NCBI RefSeq assembly: GCF_001854475.1
Contig: NZ_MNAN01000032.1
Coordinates: 164,251 to 228,250, forward strand
DNA: 64,000 bases
Source of the DNA: Pseudoalteromonas byunsanensis
GTDB lineage: Bacteria; Pseudomonadota; Gammaproteobacteria; Enterobacterales; Alteromonadaceae
Reading direction: 5' to 3'
Part shown: positions 7,534-17,561 of the stretch, in pieces
How positions within the stretch are numbered: the stretch's first letter is position 1
How the letters are laid out: each line of letters starts with the position of its first letter
Notes under the pieces: model-generated
What the model saw: only the letters and a program-made list of their open reading frames with translations
Told to the model about the DNA's origin: nothing
The model's database searches: none
Program-made: the position numbers and the translations under genes

Positions 7534-10239
7534 TCATCGACAATGCTCTGAATATGTATCATTAGTGCCAGCGGTATCTGTGCTATCAAGACGATATCTA
7601 AAGGCATAACAATTGGCATTAGGGTCATAACCACTGTCTCCACTTGCTAGCTGTCGATACATGATCAACGCTTTCTTACCCGCTTCGATACGATTATTAC
7701 TTTCACCCGGCGTCACTTCAATAAATTGCCAAGTCTTACCACCAAAGCTCATGGTGTCATAGTCGGTGAGAGAAACATCATTGCCTGACCATGATAAATC
7801 GCGTTCTTGAACCCAATGAGGACCAGCCGGAACAGAACCTTCTTGATCTGCTTGCGCTCTAAAGCAACCAATGCTGTATGGTGCATCACTCGTGCTGTAA
7901 TACACATACTCACTACCATCTCCGTGAAGATCGTAGGCATTACATTCATCAAGCGGATTACTGCCATCTTTCACATCTGCTGGCAAATAGTTCAAATCTT
8001 CATATCGACCTGCGCCATAGTCAGTGCCATCGGTTGTTTTTACGCCCCCACCTGTACCAAAATACAGCGGTAAGCCATCAAACATATACGCCAATGGCTG
8101 TGAAGGGTCGTGGCTGTCCATCAAACAAATCGGTGCCATATGATAGTGATAATCTTCACCATTGCCCGCATGACCACCACATTGGTCGATTTCTCCCAAC
8201 AACACGGTATCACGACTACTGTAATCTTGACCCAGCTGAGCAATTTCATCAGGTGCACTTTCTTTTGCGTAGTGAAGAATTGGGATTCCCTCTACTGACA
8301 CGCCCACCGCATGGTGAATATTGATGTTGCTTTGTGGCGATGGCAAATAGGTAGGCGTGATTGGCATAGTCCAAGTCAGTTGCTCAGGAATGGGCACGCG
8401 ACCAATCCATGAACGAATACCAACATTCGCTTTATCACCCTCTAACTGTGAACGGTAAGGTAGCAGTGTTTGTGTTGTCACACTCATGGTATTGCCACTA
8501 CAACTTACTGACACATAATCACTGTAGGCTTCAAATGCTGCTGATTTTGTAGCACAAGTCGTGGCCACGCTCTGAGGTACATGTTGATCATTGTTAGGGT
8601 TATAACGAGAACGTGTCAGCGATAAAGTAGCTGTGCCCAATGTATGAGGTGCAATTGCATCACGCAGCGTGACAAGATCAGTTGTGCTACCCGTTAACCC
8701 CAAGCTATCTACTGCTGACGAGAGCGCATATACTGTGATTGTATAATCATGATCTCCTGGAGCTGCAGAGCATGGCGCAGCATATTGTTGCTGGTTGTTC
8801 ACACTGTTGATACCAAATACACCGATTGAGGTTTCACCCGTGGCCAGGTTATCTGTAGCGGCTGGAATGTCATAAACCGTCCAGTAAGAATGTGCTTTTG
8901 AAAAGTCGTCTGCGTCATTTGGATTAGGAAAGTGATGCATCGAAAGTGCATATGATTGTACGCCAGATGGTGCGCCACTCCATTGCAATGGAATCGACAT
9001 TCCTCCATTAGCACCATCACATGTTGCTGACAGTGGTACTATGTTGTCGCTTTTCACTGCTTTACTCGTCAACTGAAAATCGCCGCTACCAGTGTCACCG
9101 CCGTCATCTCCAGTATCACTACCGACTATGCCTCGCACTAACACTTCATTATCTAATACTAAATTTGAGCTCCAGATAAACTGTGCATCACTTTGGGCGT
9201 CATCAAATACAGCTGTAAAGTTGGTATAAGCTTGCTTGTTATCAACACCAACAGTGTCGTTGGTATATGTTACTGCACTTGGCCAACTACTGTCGTCAAA
9301 GCTTGCACTCATCCAATTAGTTGGTCTACTCCAATGCACACCATAAACAGTAGCAATATCACTGACAGCCCCTGTACTACAAGTTGCAGACAAACGCTGA
9401 GTACCCGATTCACTCAAACAAGACTTTTCAACAATCGGAGCTGTATAAAAAGTTTGTGCTTTCCACTGATTGTTTGTTACCCCAACAATTTCACCATTGC
9501 TGTCTTTGAATACCGCAACCATACCACCGTCACCAGCAGCATAAGCGCTTCCTTGATTATTTTCAGTCCCCGTCCCCAAGGTTTCTTCCCAATCGACTAA
9601 TGCCATTGCTACAGTAAAAGGCTGCTTTACCTTAAAGCGTATAATGTTGGAATTAAACTCTGTAAATGGAACTGGGTCTTTACCCACCGCGTTACCATTA
9701 ACATACATCTCAAAATAATTGTCTGCGAAGATATAAGCGGTAATAACCTCACCATCGCTGTCTATTTCAATAATATCAGTACCATCCAACGCAGCCTCGG
9801 CAGCAGCAGCATTTGAATAATTGTGTCCTGATACATAACTGTTATATAAATCCGATGCAAATGGCATCGTATTGTCTTGAAATAGCGTATCAGCAGGGAC
9901 TACCCAACTTTGTTGATTACTATCGGTGATAGTACCAACCGCCGCGACACGGCTACCCGCAACAAACAAGTTGTTTATGGTTGTCGTCGCAACACCCTGA
10001 GTTATAGCACCAGACCCACTATAAGTACCATCATCGCCTGAATCACCGTCGCCTGAATCACCGTCGCCTGAATCACCATCGCCTGAATCACCATCACCAG
10101 GGGTATCACCTGAGTTATTGTCTGTTGGAGGGTTAACGGTACTAGAATCGTCACCGGATCCACCACAGCCGCTTAACAGCGTGATGGTTAACAAGCCTAG
10201 AAGTAGACTTGAAGTAAGTTGTCTGATTACTTTTATCAT
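7534..10239 (-). CDS. Large lipoprotein with PEBP-like and YHYH domains
   Basis: The 901-residue protein has a signal peptide with lipobox LSGC (Cys25), then an acidic low-complexity linker (about residues 40-73) of repeated GDGDS units that could bind calcium or act as a spacer. Residues 80-380 are a beta-rich region without a family I recognise. Residues about 387-540 resemble a YbhB/PEBP (Raf kinase inhibitor-like) domain, with IPLQWSGAPSGVQSYALSMHH and WTVYDIPA. Residues about 600-810 match YHYH-domain proteins, with EDYHYHMAP near residue 697. The role of YHYH domains is unknown. ATG 10239 follows AAGGTGT. It is the first gene of a pair with 6914-7519. The domain combination is unusual. 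Confidence 0.75.
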   Translation of the reverse strand: MIKVIRQLTSSLLLGLLTITLLSGCGGSGDDSSTVNPPTDNNSGDTPGDGDSGDGDSGDGDSGDGDSGDDGTYSGSGAITQGVATTTINNLFVAGSRVAAVGTITDSNQQSWVVPADTLFQDNTMPFASDLYNSYVSGHNYSNAAAAEAALDGTDIIEIDSDGEVITAYIFADNYFEMYVNGNAVGKDPVPFTEFNSNIIRFKVKQPFTVAMALVDWEETLGTGTENNQGSAYAAGDGGMVAVFKDSNGEIVGVTNNQWKAQTFYTAPIVEKSCLSESGTQRLSATCSTGAVSDIATVYGVHWSRPTNWMSASFDDSSWPSAVTYTNDTVGVDNKQAYTNFTAVFDDAQSDAQFIWSSNLVLDNEVLVRGIVGSDTGDDGGDTGSGDFQLTSKAVKSDNIVPLSATCDGANGGMSIPLQWSGAPSGVQSYALSMHHFPNPNDADDFSKAHSYWTVYDIPAATDNLATGETSIGVFGINSVNNQQQYAAPCSAAPGDHDYTITVYALSSAVDSLGLTGSTTDLVTLRDAIAPHTLGTATLSLTRSRYNPNNDQHVPQSVATTCATKSAAFEAYSDYVSVSCSGNTMSVTTQTLLPYRSQLEGDKANVGIRSWIGRVPIPEQLTWTMPITPTYLPSPQSNINIHHAVGVSVEGIPILHYAKESAPDEIAQLGQDYSSRDTVLLGEIDQCGGHAGNGEDYHYHMAPICLMDSHDPSQPLAYMFDGLPLYFGTGGGVKTTDGTDYGAGRYEDLNYLPADVKDGSNPLDECNAYDLHGDGSEYVYYSTSDAPYSIGCFRAQADQEGSVPAGPHWVQERDLSWSGNDVSLTDYDTMSFGGKTWQFIEVTPGESNNRIEAGKKALIMYRQLASGDSGYDPNANCYAFRYRLDSTDTAGTNDTYSEHCR
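10034..10093. repeat. 15-bp tandem repeat, four copies, in the lipoprotein linker
   Basis: Four adjacent copies of TCGCCTGAATCACC(G/A) encode repeated Gly-Asp-Ser-Gly-Asp units on the minus strand. The unit is a multiple of three, so copy-number change lengthens or shortens the linker without a frameshift. Confidence 0.9.
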
Positions 10240-10406
10240 TGTGTTACACCTTAATACATATTATTAGGGAAGCATTAAAGTTAAGCACAAAATGTGGATG
10301 AATTATGCACAGAGTAGGAAAATGATACTGGTCAGATGAATTTAGCTGATAATAAATAACTAATATAGGAACGTAGCTCAGCCACGCCTCGGGTCACCTA
10401 GAAGAT

Positions 10407-11249
10407 TTAGCGTTCAATAGTAAACCTGTGATTCTTTCTCACTTTAACTAGAAGGTCACAGTGTTTTGGCAAATACTCAAACCCCCACTCTGTGAGGCGT
10501 TGAAAGTATTGAATAAAGTCAAATACTTGGGATTCTGTCATTCCTGTCCCCATTATCTCTTTGAGTTGCAGCTCTTGTTTTAAACGCCAATCAAATACGC
10601 GCTCAAAACTGCCAACATTGAGGTAGATCAGCTTATCCAAGTAGACAAAAGCATTTTGATATTCACTAGCTAAAAACCTATTTACTTGCGTTCTAAATTT
10701 ACCATCTCTATCTTGTTTTTGCTCAAAAGCGTTCACACTTTGAAGCAGTCGCTTATCGGGTTGAGCAGCTAGACCTAAGCACCACCCCTCTAAAAATAGT
10801 ACTTCAAGTTTTTCTTCACACTTTAACCATTCGTATTTTGGTTTGGGTGAATCTGTTGACTTATCAAAGCTTGGCAGTACTACTGGCTGTTGATTTTTAA
10901 AACTGCTCAAAACGGTATGTAATAGTGCCACGTTATGAGTTCCCGGTACGCCACGGGTTGCAAATAGTGGATGGTATTTGTTTGCCACAGCTTCACGTTC
11001 AGATGGAGATAGATAAAAGTCATCAAGCGACACACTTTGCGCCTTGTAGCCTAGGTTGCGCAAATGCACAGTCAAAAATGCTGCCAAAGTTGACTTACCC
11101 GATCCCTGTGCACCATTGATCCCAATACACAGAGGCTGCGAAGCGGATTCAACAAGCTTTGTAACCCACTGACAAATCTCATGTACATCTTCGACATAGC
11201 TAGATGGAAGTTGTTGCTGAACAATAAAATGTTGTTGCCAAGGCGTCAC
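10407..11249 (-). CDS. P-loop kinase of the D-glycerate 3-kinase-like (GLYK/YGR205W) family
   Basis: The 280-residue protein has a Walker A motif GAQGSGKST (about residues 45-53), a following SLDDFYLSPSER segment, a KYHPLFATRGVPGTHN segment typical of the plant glycerate kinase and yeast YGR205W group, and a C-terminal region (EQELQLKEIMGTGMTESQV-like, near residue 230) found in that group. Members phosphorylate D-glycerate or a related small substrate; the substrate here is an inference. The start is GTG 11249, supported by AAGGAG six bases upstream. In E. coli acpS follows pdxJ; here a terminator and this gene do. Confidence 0.7.
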   Translation of the reverse strand: MTPWQQHFIVQQQLPSSYVEDVHEICQWVTKLVESASQPLCIGINGAQGSGKSTLAAFLTVHLRNLGYKAQSVSLDDFYLSPSEREAVANKYHPLFATRGVPGTHNVALLHTVLSSFKNQQPVVLPSFDKSTDSPKPKYEWLKCEEKLEVLFLEGWCLGLAAQPDKRLLQSVNAFEQKQDRDGKFRTQVNRFLASEYQNAFVYLDKLIYLNVGSFERVFDWRLKQELQLKEIMGTGMTESQVFDFIQYFQRLTEWGFEYLPKHCDLLVKVRKNHRFTIER

Positions 11250-11266
11250 GTTTTACTCCTTAGACA

Positions 11267-11296
11267 ATATAAAGGCCACTTAGGTGGCCTTTATAT
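11267..11296 (-). terminator. pdxJ terminator
   Basis: A perfect 13-bp inverted repeat (11267-11279 with 11284-11296, core AAAGGCCAC/GTGGCCTTT) with a 4-nt loop lies just after the pdxJ stop. It is likely to end the rnc-era-recO-pdxJ transcript. Confidence 0.8.
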
Positions 11297-11308
11297 GCTG
11301 CAGAAATT

Positions 11309-12043
11309 TTATGCTTGTCTTGCTTCAAGCATAAGACGTTTCATATCTCTTACTGCTTTTTCCAATCCGTCTATTGCAGCACGAGCGACAATAGCATGAC
11401 CTATATTTAACTCGTAAATTTCACTCATCTGCGCTATGGGTTTTACATTGTGATAGTGTAAACCGTGACCCGCATTGACGATAATACCCAAGCTATGTGC
11501 ATACTTAACCCCTTCACGAATACGCTCCAGCTCTAGTGCTTGCTCTTTATCGTTATGTGCGTCTGCGTATGCCCCTGTGTGAATTTCGATATAGGGTGCG
11601 CCTGCAGCTTTGGCAGCATCAATCTGAGCCTTATCTGCATCAATAAACAGCGAAACTTTGATACCCGCTTCAGAAAGCGTTTTAACCGCTTCTGTTATTT
11701 TCTGCTGGTTACCAATCACATCCAAACCACCTTCAGTAGTAAGCTCTTCACGTTTCTCCGGTACTAAGCATACATATTCTGGTTTGACTTCTTGCGCAAT
11801 CGCCAGCATTTCATCTGTAACAGCTATCTCAAGATTCATGCGAGTTTGAATCGTTTTTGCCATCACGTATACATCCCTATCTTGAATGTGGCGACGGTCC
11901 TCGCGCAAATGAATCGTGATACCATCAGCTCCAGCATGTTCCGCCACACTCGCTGCATGGGCAGGATCTGGGTAGCTGGTACCACGAGCTTGTCTTAGTG
12001 TGGCAATGTGGTCAACATTCACGCCCAATAAAATATCTTTCAT
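11309..12043 (-). CDS. pdxJ: Pyridoxine 5'-phosphate synthase PdxJ
   Basis: PdxJ condenses 1-deoxyxylulose 5-phosphate with 3-amino-2-oxopropyl phosphate to form pyridoxine 5'-phosphate, the last ring-forming step of vitamin B6 synthesis. The 244-residue TIM-barrel protein begins [20 protein letters not shown] and contains [15 protein letters not shown] and the C-terminal [11 protein letters not shown] segment, all highly conserved in PdxJ. The length is typical. The ATG at 12043 lies 4 bp after the recO stop, so it is translated from the era-recO message, the same order as in E. coli. Confidence 0.95.
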   Translation of the reverse strand: MKDILLGVNVDHIATLRQARGTSYPDPAHAASVAEHAGADGITIHLREDRRHIQDRDVYVMAKTIQTRMNLEIAVTDEMLAIAQEVKPEYVCLVPEKREELTTEGGLDVIGNQQKITEAVKTLSEAGIKVSLFIDADKAQIDAAKAAGAPYIEIHTGAYADAHNDKEQALELERIREGVKYAHSLGIIVNAGHGLHYHNVKPIAQMSEIYELNIGHAIVARAAIDGLEKAVRDMKRLMLEARQA

Positions 12044-12047
12044 AGCC

Positions 12048-12737
12048 TTACCTTGATATAAATAATTCCCGACTTTTTAAAGCCTTGTTTCCTAATAATG
12101 GTTTCAATATGTACCGACTAAGATGTTTTGCCGCTGTTCGCACGGTAGATTTAGCAAAGTCATGCTCGGCCATCGCCAATAGCGCTGCGCCAGCAAAGCC
12201 ATATTGAGGCACATCTGTTGGCACAAAACCCAGCTCAGGCACGTATTGATAACTAAAATTGGCACTGATGGGTTGCCCGTGAGCATCAATATCGAACTCA
12301 ACGCCAAAGCCAAGCAAGCTAAGCAACTGAAACTCAAAACTGCGTAGTACAGGTTCTACATCAGTTTGCTCTGCCAATATATTCAAATGCTGCTGATAAA
12401 GCGTAAACACCTGTTCCTGAGGTTCATTACGAGGCACGATCCGATAAACCAATTCATTTAAATAAAAGCCACAATATAGCTGTTTACCATGTAATGATAA
12501 TGGATTTTGAGCCAATTCAAATGAGTTTAGGTATTTCAAATCATGGCGGCCGCCATATTGAGCCAAAATGGGAGTGAAAGGTCTTAGGTGAGCATTATGT
12601 TTGAGCGCTTGTCGGCCCTTTATTCTGGCAATCATACTGAGGTGCCCGACTCCTTCAACAAGTGTATTAAGCATCAACTGCGAGTCGCTATGCGCCCGTC
12701 GATGCAATAAATACACTAGTCGAAAGTCGTTTTGCAA
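12048..12737 (-). CDS. recO: DNA repair protein RecO
   Basis: RecO helps load RecA onto SSB-coated single-stranded DNA in the RecFOR pathway and anneals complementary strands. The 229-residue product has an N-terminal OB-fold, with [20 protein letters not shown] and the [19 protein letters not shown] segment, followed by the helical C-terminal domain ending KSRELF, as in E. coli RecO. The start is TTG 12737, directly abutting the TGA stop of era, with a GGAGAAGA element just upstream. No usable ATG exists before the conserved region. The abutting stop and start indicate translational coupling to era. Confidence 0.9.
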   Translation of the reverse strand: MQNDFRLVYLLHRRAHSDSQLMLNTLVEGVGHLSMIARIKGRQALKHNAHLRPFTPILAQYGGRHDLKYLNSFELAQNPLSLHGKQLYCGFYLNELVYRIVPRNEPQEQVFTLYQQHLNILAEQTDVEPVLRSFEFQLLSLLGFGVEFDIDAHGQPISANFSYQYVPELGFVPTDVPQYGFAGAALLAMAEHDFAKSTVRTAAKHLSRYILKPLLGNKALKSRELFISR

Positions 12738-13637
12738 TCAGTCTTCTCCATATCCTAGACTGCGCAGTGCACGTTCGTCATCGGCCCAACCAGACTTCAC
12801 TTTTACCCAAAGTTCTAAAAATACCTTGTTATCCAACATATTTTCTAAGTCTTTGCGCGCTTCACGGCCAATCACTTTGAGCTTTTCACCCTTGTTACCA
12901 ATCACCATACGCTTTTGTGATTCGCGTTCGACTAAGATCAGAGCATTAATTTGCCAAACACCGTTGTCTTGCCATTTAAACTGCTCTATTTCCACCGTTA
13001 CGGAGTATGGCAGTTCATCTCCCATAAAACGCATGAGCTTTTCACGAACAATTTCTGCGGCCAAAAAGCGCATAGAACGATCGGTCACATAATCTTCAGG
13101 AAAGTAAAACTCGCATTCAGGCAAACGCTTATGCACAGCTTCTTTTACCAGGTCAACGTTCTTGTTCTGCTTGGCCGAAACAGGAACGATGCCAACGAAC
13201 TCACCTTGCTCAGATAACCATTGCATATGTTTAAGCACATCTTCATGTTCTTTAACCTGATCAACTTTGTTCATCACCACAAGCACAGGACGACCACTTT
13301 GCATAACTTTGTTAAGCACCATTTCATCATCGCTGTTCCAAAGCGTTCCCTCAAGAACAAAAATGATAAGCTCCACATCGCCAATTGAGCTCGATGCGGC
13401 GCGGTTCATTAAACGGTTGATCGCTCGCTTTTCTTCAATATGTAGCCCAGGTGTATCCACATATACCGCTTGATAGTTATCTTCAGTGTGGATCCCCATA
13501 ATACGGTGACGAGTGGTTTGAGGTTTGCGTGAAGTAATACTTACTTTTTGCTCAACTATTTTATTTAAAAGTGTTGATTTACCGACATTCGGGCGACCAA
13601 CAATGGCAACCATGCCACAATGTGTATTAAGCGTCAT
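12738..13637 (-). CDS. era: GTPase Era
   Basis: Era is an essential GTPase that binds the 3' end of 16S rRNA and assists 30S subunit maturation. The 299-residue protein carries the GTPase motifs GRPNVGKST (G1, about residue 13), DTPGL (G3), and NKVD (G4), followed by a C-terminal KH RNA-binding domain with the [17 protein letters not shown] loop. The length is typical. The start ATG 13637 overlaps the end of rnc by 11 bases, as in E. coli where rnc and era also overlap, so expression is coupled. Confidence 0.96.
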   Translation of the reverse strand: MTLNTHCGMVAIVGRPNVGKSTLLNKIVEQKVSITSRKPQTTRHRIMGIHTEDNYQAVYVDTPGLHIEEKRAINRLMNRAASSSIGDVELIIFVLEGTLWNSDDEMVLNKVMQSGRPVLVVMNKVDQVKEHEDVLKHMQWLSEQGEFVGIVPVSAKQNKNVDLVKEAVHKRLPECEFYFPEDYVTDRSMRFLAAEIVREKLMRFMGDELPYSVTVEIEQFKWQDNGVWQINALILVERESQKRMVIGNKGEKLKVIGREARKDLENMLDNKVFLELWVKVKSGWADDERALRSLGYGED

Positions 13638-14304
13638 TTTTTAAAATCTTCAATGCTTTTTCGGCAGCTTTCTGCTCAGCTTTGCGACGAGAGCTACCTA
13701 CTGAAATTATGCTCTCCATCCCTTCCACAATACATTCGACCGTGAATGTTTGGTTATGCGCTTGACCTTTTGTGTCTATCACAGTGTAGCCCGGCAGCGG
13801 TAATTTGCGCGCTTGCAAATATTCTTGCAGTAAAGTCTTAGGGTCCTTTTGATTATGACCCGGTGAAATAGCCTCTAATCGTGTGGCGTACCAAGTTAAG
13901 ATCAATTCACTGCAAGTATCTATATCTGCATCTAAGAATACGGCGCCAATAATCGCTTCTACCGCATCGGCTAAAGTTGACTCGCGACGAAAGCCTCCAC
14001 TTTTTAATTCACCCGGCCCTAACCTTAAATAGTCACCTAAATTAAACTCAACACCGAATTCAGCTAAGGTTTGACCTCGAACCAAAGTGGAGCGCATTCG
14101 GCTTAAATCACCTTCGCGCGCTTTTGGAAATTGATGATACAAGGCATTGGCGATTACAAAACTTAAAATTGAATCCCCAAGAAACTCTAATCGCTCGTTA
14201 TGCTGGCCTTTATGACTGCGGTGCGTCATAGCCTGCTCAAGCAATGCCTCGTTGTTAAAGTGATATCCTATCTTACTGTATAATTCTGCTACGTTTCTTT
14301 TCAT
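13627..14304 (-). CDS. rnc: Ribonuclease III
   Basis: RNase III cleaves double-stranded RNA in rRNA precursors and structured mRNAs. The 225-residue protein has the catalytic signature [11 protein letters not shown] (about residues 38-48), the second acidic motif [13 protein letters not shown], and a C-terminal double-stranded RNA-binding domain (about 155-222) ending in the basic, Ala-rich [13 protein letters not shown] helix. It starts at ATG 14304, two bases after the lepB stop. In E. coli RNase III cuts its own leader to control itself; no such leader hairpin was identified here. Confidence 0.96.
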   Translation of the reverse strand: MKRNVAELYSKIGYHFNNEALLEQAMTHRSHKGQHNERLEFLGDSILSFVIANALYHQFPKAREGDLSRMRSTLVRGQTLAEFGVEFNLGDYLRLGPGELKSGGFRRESTLADAVEAIIGAVFLDADIDTCSELILTWYATRLEAISPGHNQKDPKTLLQEYLQARKLPLPGYTVIDTKGQAHNQTFTVECIVEGMESIISVGSSRRKAEQKAAEKALKILKNDA

Positions 14305-14306
14305 TG

Positions 14307-15242
14307 TTACTGAATATTACCTAGGCGTCCAAAACGAACACCAGTTGGAACCCAACCTGGAAGCAGGCTATCTGGGCCATTTTCAAAATCAAAACTCATC
14401 CAAATAAAGACAGCTTTACCGACAAGGTTTTCCTTAGGAACAAAACCCCACATACGACTGTCTTGGCTATTGTTACGGTTGTCACCCATAGCAAAATAGC
14501 TGTTCTCTGGCACGACCCACTCGTCACGACGAGTACCATCTTGCTGATAATAACGCTCAGTCAGTTCGATAGCTTGTGGATTAATTAAAATATCATGTGG
14601 CACATTTGGCAAATCCTCAGTCAAACGTACCAACGGCATTGCCCCTTGCATATATTCGTCTCGGTTCACTATATCCAACTTAATCTTGTTATATTCACCA
14701 CAAACTAAGCTACCTTGCTGTTGCTCGCCCTCGGCACAGTTAGGCTTGATATATAGCTGACGATTTCGGTAAACAATATGATCTCCAGGAAGGCCTATCA
14801 CACGCTTAATGAAGTCAATGCGCTCGTCTAGTGGGAATTTGAAAACAGCAACATCGCCACGTTCAGGTTGTCCCACTTCAACTAATTGTGAACGCCATAC
14901 TGGGTCTTTAATGCCATAAGCATACTTTTGCACCAGAATGAAATCACCATCAAGTAAAGTTGGCATCATAGAACCTGACGGTATTTGGAAAGGCTCAAAG
15001 ATAAATGAGCGAAAAATTGTGATCGCTGCAATCATCGGGAAAATAGACTTTGCACCTTCAACAATGGCAGGTTCGGGTGCTATTTGTGCGATAACATCCT
15101 CATCCAAAGGTTGCTCTGACGCACCTTGAGCAATCGCGATCCGTTCTTTTCTCTTTGGTGCATATAGCAGGTGATCTAGTAACCACAGTAAACCTGAGCC
15201 TATGGTTAATACCACCAAAAATATTGAAAAATAGCCTGCCAT
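14307..15242 (-). CDS. lepB: Signal peptidase I (LepB)
   Basis: LepB removes signal peptides from secreted proteins at the periplasmic face of the inner membrane. The 311-residue protein has an N-terminal membrane helix (about residues 4-22), a cytoplasmic loop, a second membrane helix (about 68-85), then the catalytic serine motif PSGSMMPTL near residue 91 and the general-base lysine in [12 protein letters not shown]. The box [11 protein letters not shown] is also present. The length fits the gammaproteobacterial family. It lies 13 bp after lepA, so lepA-lepB is one unit as in E. coli. Confidence 0.96.
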   Translation of the reverse strand: MAGYFSIFLVVLTIGSGLLWLLDHLLYAPKRKERIAIAQGASEQPLDEDVIAQIAPEPAIVEGAKSIFPMIAAITIFRSFIFEPFQIPSGSMMPTLLDGDFILVQKYAYGIKDPVWRSQLVEVGQPERGDVAVFKFPLDERIDFIKRVIGLPGDHIVYRNRQLYIKPNCAEGEQQQGSLVCGEYNKIKLDIVNRDEYMQGAMPLVRLTEDLPNVPHDILINPQAIELTERYYQQDGTRRDEWVVPENSYFAMGDNRNNSQDSRMWGFVPKENLVGKAVFIWMSFDFENGPDSLLPGWVPTGVRFGRLGNIQ

Positions 15243-15255
15243 TAAAAATTTCCTG

Positions 15256-17043
15256 TTATTTGCCTACTTTTAATATGGCAAGAAACGCATCTTGAGGAAC
15301 TTCTACGTTACCCAACTGCTTCATGCGCTTTTTACCTTCTTTTTGTTTCTGAAGTAGCTTTTTCTTACGACTAACGTCACCACCATAACATTTTGCGATT
15401 ACGTTTTTACGCAATTGTTTCACTGTAGTGCGTGCAATTACATGCCCACCTATTGCTGCTTGAATTGCAATATCAAACATCTGGCGAGGGATCAGTTCTT
15501 TCAGAGCATCTGCTAATTGACGACCACGGCTTTGAGCGCCATCACGGTGCGCGATAATCGCAAGTGCATCAACACGATCACCATTGATAAGAATATCAAC
15601 ACGTACCATATCAGAAGGTTGGAAGTGCTTAAAGTTATAATCAAGCGACGCGAAACCGCGGCTCGTAGATTTTAACTTATCAAAAAAGTCCATTACTACT
15701 TCAGCCATTGGTAGCTCATACGTCACCGCTACTTGCTTGCCGTGATAGGCCATCTTGGTCTGCATACCACGTTTTTCAACACATAATGTGATCACGTTAC
15801 CAAGATATTCCTGAGGTACTAAAATGTTTGCCTCTACGATTGGCTCACGAATTTCAATAATATCGTTTACTGGTGGTAGTGCTGATGGATTATCAATCTG
15901 AATAGTGCCATGCTTGGTTTCTATCTCGTAGATTACCGTAGGCGCTGTGGTGATCAGATCCATATCGTATTCACGTTCTAGACGCTCTTGGATGATCTCC
16001 ATGTGTAACATACCAAGGAAGCCAACACGGAAACCAAAACCTAGTGCAGTAGAGTTCTCTGGTTCAAAGAACAATGATGCGTCGTTGAGGCTCAATTTGT
16101 TCAATGCGTCACGGAATGATTCATAATCGTCTGAAGAGATTGGGAACATACCAGCATAAACTTGCGGTTTAACACGTTGGAAACCCGGTAAACGCTCTGG
16201 GGCTGCGTTTTTAGTTAACGTGATAGTATCACCCACTGGCGCACCGTGGATGTCTTTAATACCTGCTATCACATAGCCTACTTCACCCGTTTTCAGTGAA
16301 CCGGTATTTGTTTGTTTCGGAGTAAAAATCCCCACTTTATCGGCAAGGTGTGTTTGGCCTGTCGACATTATCTTGATCTTATCACCCTGACGTAATTCAC
16401 CGTGCTTGATACGCACCAATGACACAACGCCTTGGTATGAATCAAACCAAGAATCAATGATCAATGCTTGTAGGGGGGCTTCTGGGTCACCAACTGGTGG
16501 AGGAACATCACGCACGATGTTTTCTAATACATCATCAATACCCACACCTGTTTTAGCACTACACTGAACAGCATCTAGTGCATCGATACCAACGATATCT
16601 TCTATTTCCTCCGCTACGCGCAGTGGATCGGCTTGCGGCAGATCGATCTTGTTCAGAATTGGAATAACTTCTAAATCCATCTCGATTGCAGTGTAACAGT
16701 TAGCTAACGTTTGTGCTTCTACGCCCTGACCCGCATCAACAACCAAAAGTGCACCTTCACACGCAGCCAAAGAACGTGATACTTCATAAGAAAAGTCAAC
16801 GTGTCCTGGTGTGTCGATAAAGTTCAACATGTATGTTTCACCATCTTTGGCAGTGTAATTTAAGGTAACACTTTGCGCCTTGATAGTAATACCGCGCTCA
16901 CGCTCGATGTCCATCGAATCCAGAACCTGCTGTTGCATTTCTCGGTCTGTAAGGCCACCGCATACTTGAATTAGGCGGTCAGAAAGTGTTGATTTGCCAT
17001 GGTCAATGTGGGCGATGATAGAAAAGTTACGGATATGCTTCAT
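15256..17043 (-). CDS. lepA: Elongation factor 4 (LepA)
   Basis: LepA/EF4 is a ribosome-associated GTPase with a role in back-translocation or in ribosome assembly under stress. The 595-residue protein has GTPase motifs AHIDHGKST (about residues 10-18), DTPGHVDF and NKIDLPQ, followed by EF-G-like domains and the unique C-terminal domain with the basic [18 protein letters not shown] region. Length and motif order match E. coli LepA (599 residues). ATG 17043 is the start. It leads the lepA-lepB-rnc-era-recO-pdxJ series, 68 bp after rseC. Confidence 0.97.
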   Translation of the reverse strand: MKHIRNFSIIAHIDHGKSTLSDRLIQVCGGLTDREMQQQVLDSMDIERERGITIKAQSVTLNYTAKDGETYMLNFIDTPGHVDFSYEVSRSLAACEGALLVVDAGQGVEAQTLANCYTAIEMDLEVIPILNKIDLPQADPLRVAEEIEDIVGIDALDAVQCSAKTGVGIDDVLENIVRDVPPPVGDPEAPLQALIIDSWFDSYQGVVSLVRIKHGELRQGDKIKIMSTGQTHLADKVGIFTPKQTNTGSLKTGEVGYVIAGIKDIHGAPVGDTITLTKNAAPERLPGFQRVKPQVYAGMFPISSDDYESFRDALNKLSLNDASLFFEPENSTALGFGFRVGFLGMLHMEIIQERLEREYDMDLITTAPTVIYEIETKHGTIQIDNPSALPPVNDIIEIREPIVEANILVPQEYLGNVITLCVEKRGMQTKMAYHGKQVAVTYELPMAEVVMDFFDKLKSTSRGFASLDYNFKHFQPSDMVRVDILINGDRVDALAIIAHRDGAQSRGRQLADALKELIPRQMFDIAIQAAIGGHVIARTTVKQLRKNVIAKCYGGDVSRKKKLLQKQKEGKKRMKQLGNVEVPQDAFLAILKVGK

Positions 17044-17111
17044 ATACTGGATTCTAAACTTCTATTAAGTCACTAAATGGATTAAAGCGCAGATTTTACC
17101 TGTTATTTAAC

Positions 17112-17561
17112 TCAATCACCATCTATTTGCGTCACAGCCATGCTAATTGGGTAAATTTTTACCACTTTTACATCATGCTTAATCGACTGGACGCGCCTTT
17201 TGGCAATTAAGAAACCCAAGAAACCACCAGCTATCGCTGATAATATCTGCCAAGGTTCACTGAGTTCTAGCCCCAGTGATGCAATAAATACGAATATAAA
17301 TGCCATCAGCAAGGGTAACATGTAAACATAAAAGGCATGGTTTACCACTCTAGAGTCATCTAGGCTAAGTTTGACTTTTTGACCGATCTGTAACGTATCA
17401 TCCATTTGTATTGGAAATGTTTTTTTATGAGTGCCGAAAAGTTTACTAAAGATTTGAGAGCCGCACTTACCATTACAGCCTTCACATGCGGTTTTTTGCT
17501 GGGCTTTTAAATAAGCTGTAGTGCCAGACACTGACACTACAGTCAAAGTTTGTTCAATCAT
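17112..17561 (-). CDS. rseC: SoxR-reducing / sigma-E regulatory protein RseC
   Basis: RseC is a small inner-membrane protein of the rpoE operon; homologues are tied to the Rsx/RseC system that reduces SoxR, and deletion in E. coli has only a mild effect on sigma-E. The 149-residue product has a cytoplasmic N-terminal domain with a cysteine cluster (CEGCNGKCG, about residues 26-34) and two membrane helices (about 75-95 and 100-118). Its ATG overlaps the rseB TGA by four bases (ATGA), so translation is coupled. Confidence 0.9.
   Translation of the reverse strand: MIEQTLTVVSVSGTTAYLKAQQKTACEGCNGKCGSQIFSKLFGTHKKTFPIQMDDTLQIGQKVKLSLDDSRVVNHAFYVYMLPLLMAFIFVFIASLGLELSEPWQILSAIAGGFLGFLIAKRRVQSIKHDVKVVKIYPISMAVTQIDGD

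Noticed and set aside
7807..8324. Two plus-strand frames inside the YHYH lipoprotein gene
   Set aside because: They are antisense shadows; the long minus-strand frame has a signal peptide and known domains.
10034..10093. Tandem 15-bp units as a possible CRISPR or iteron
   Set aside because: They are direct, without spacers, and encode an in-frame Gly-Asp-Ser linker.
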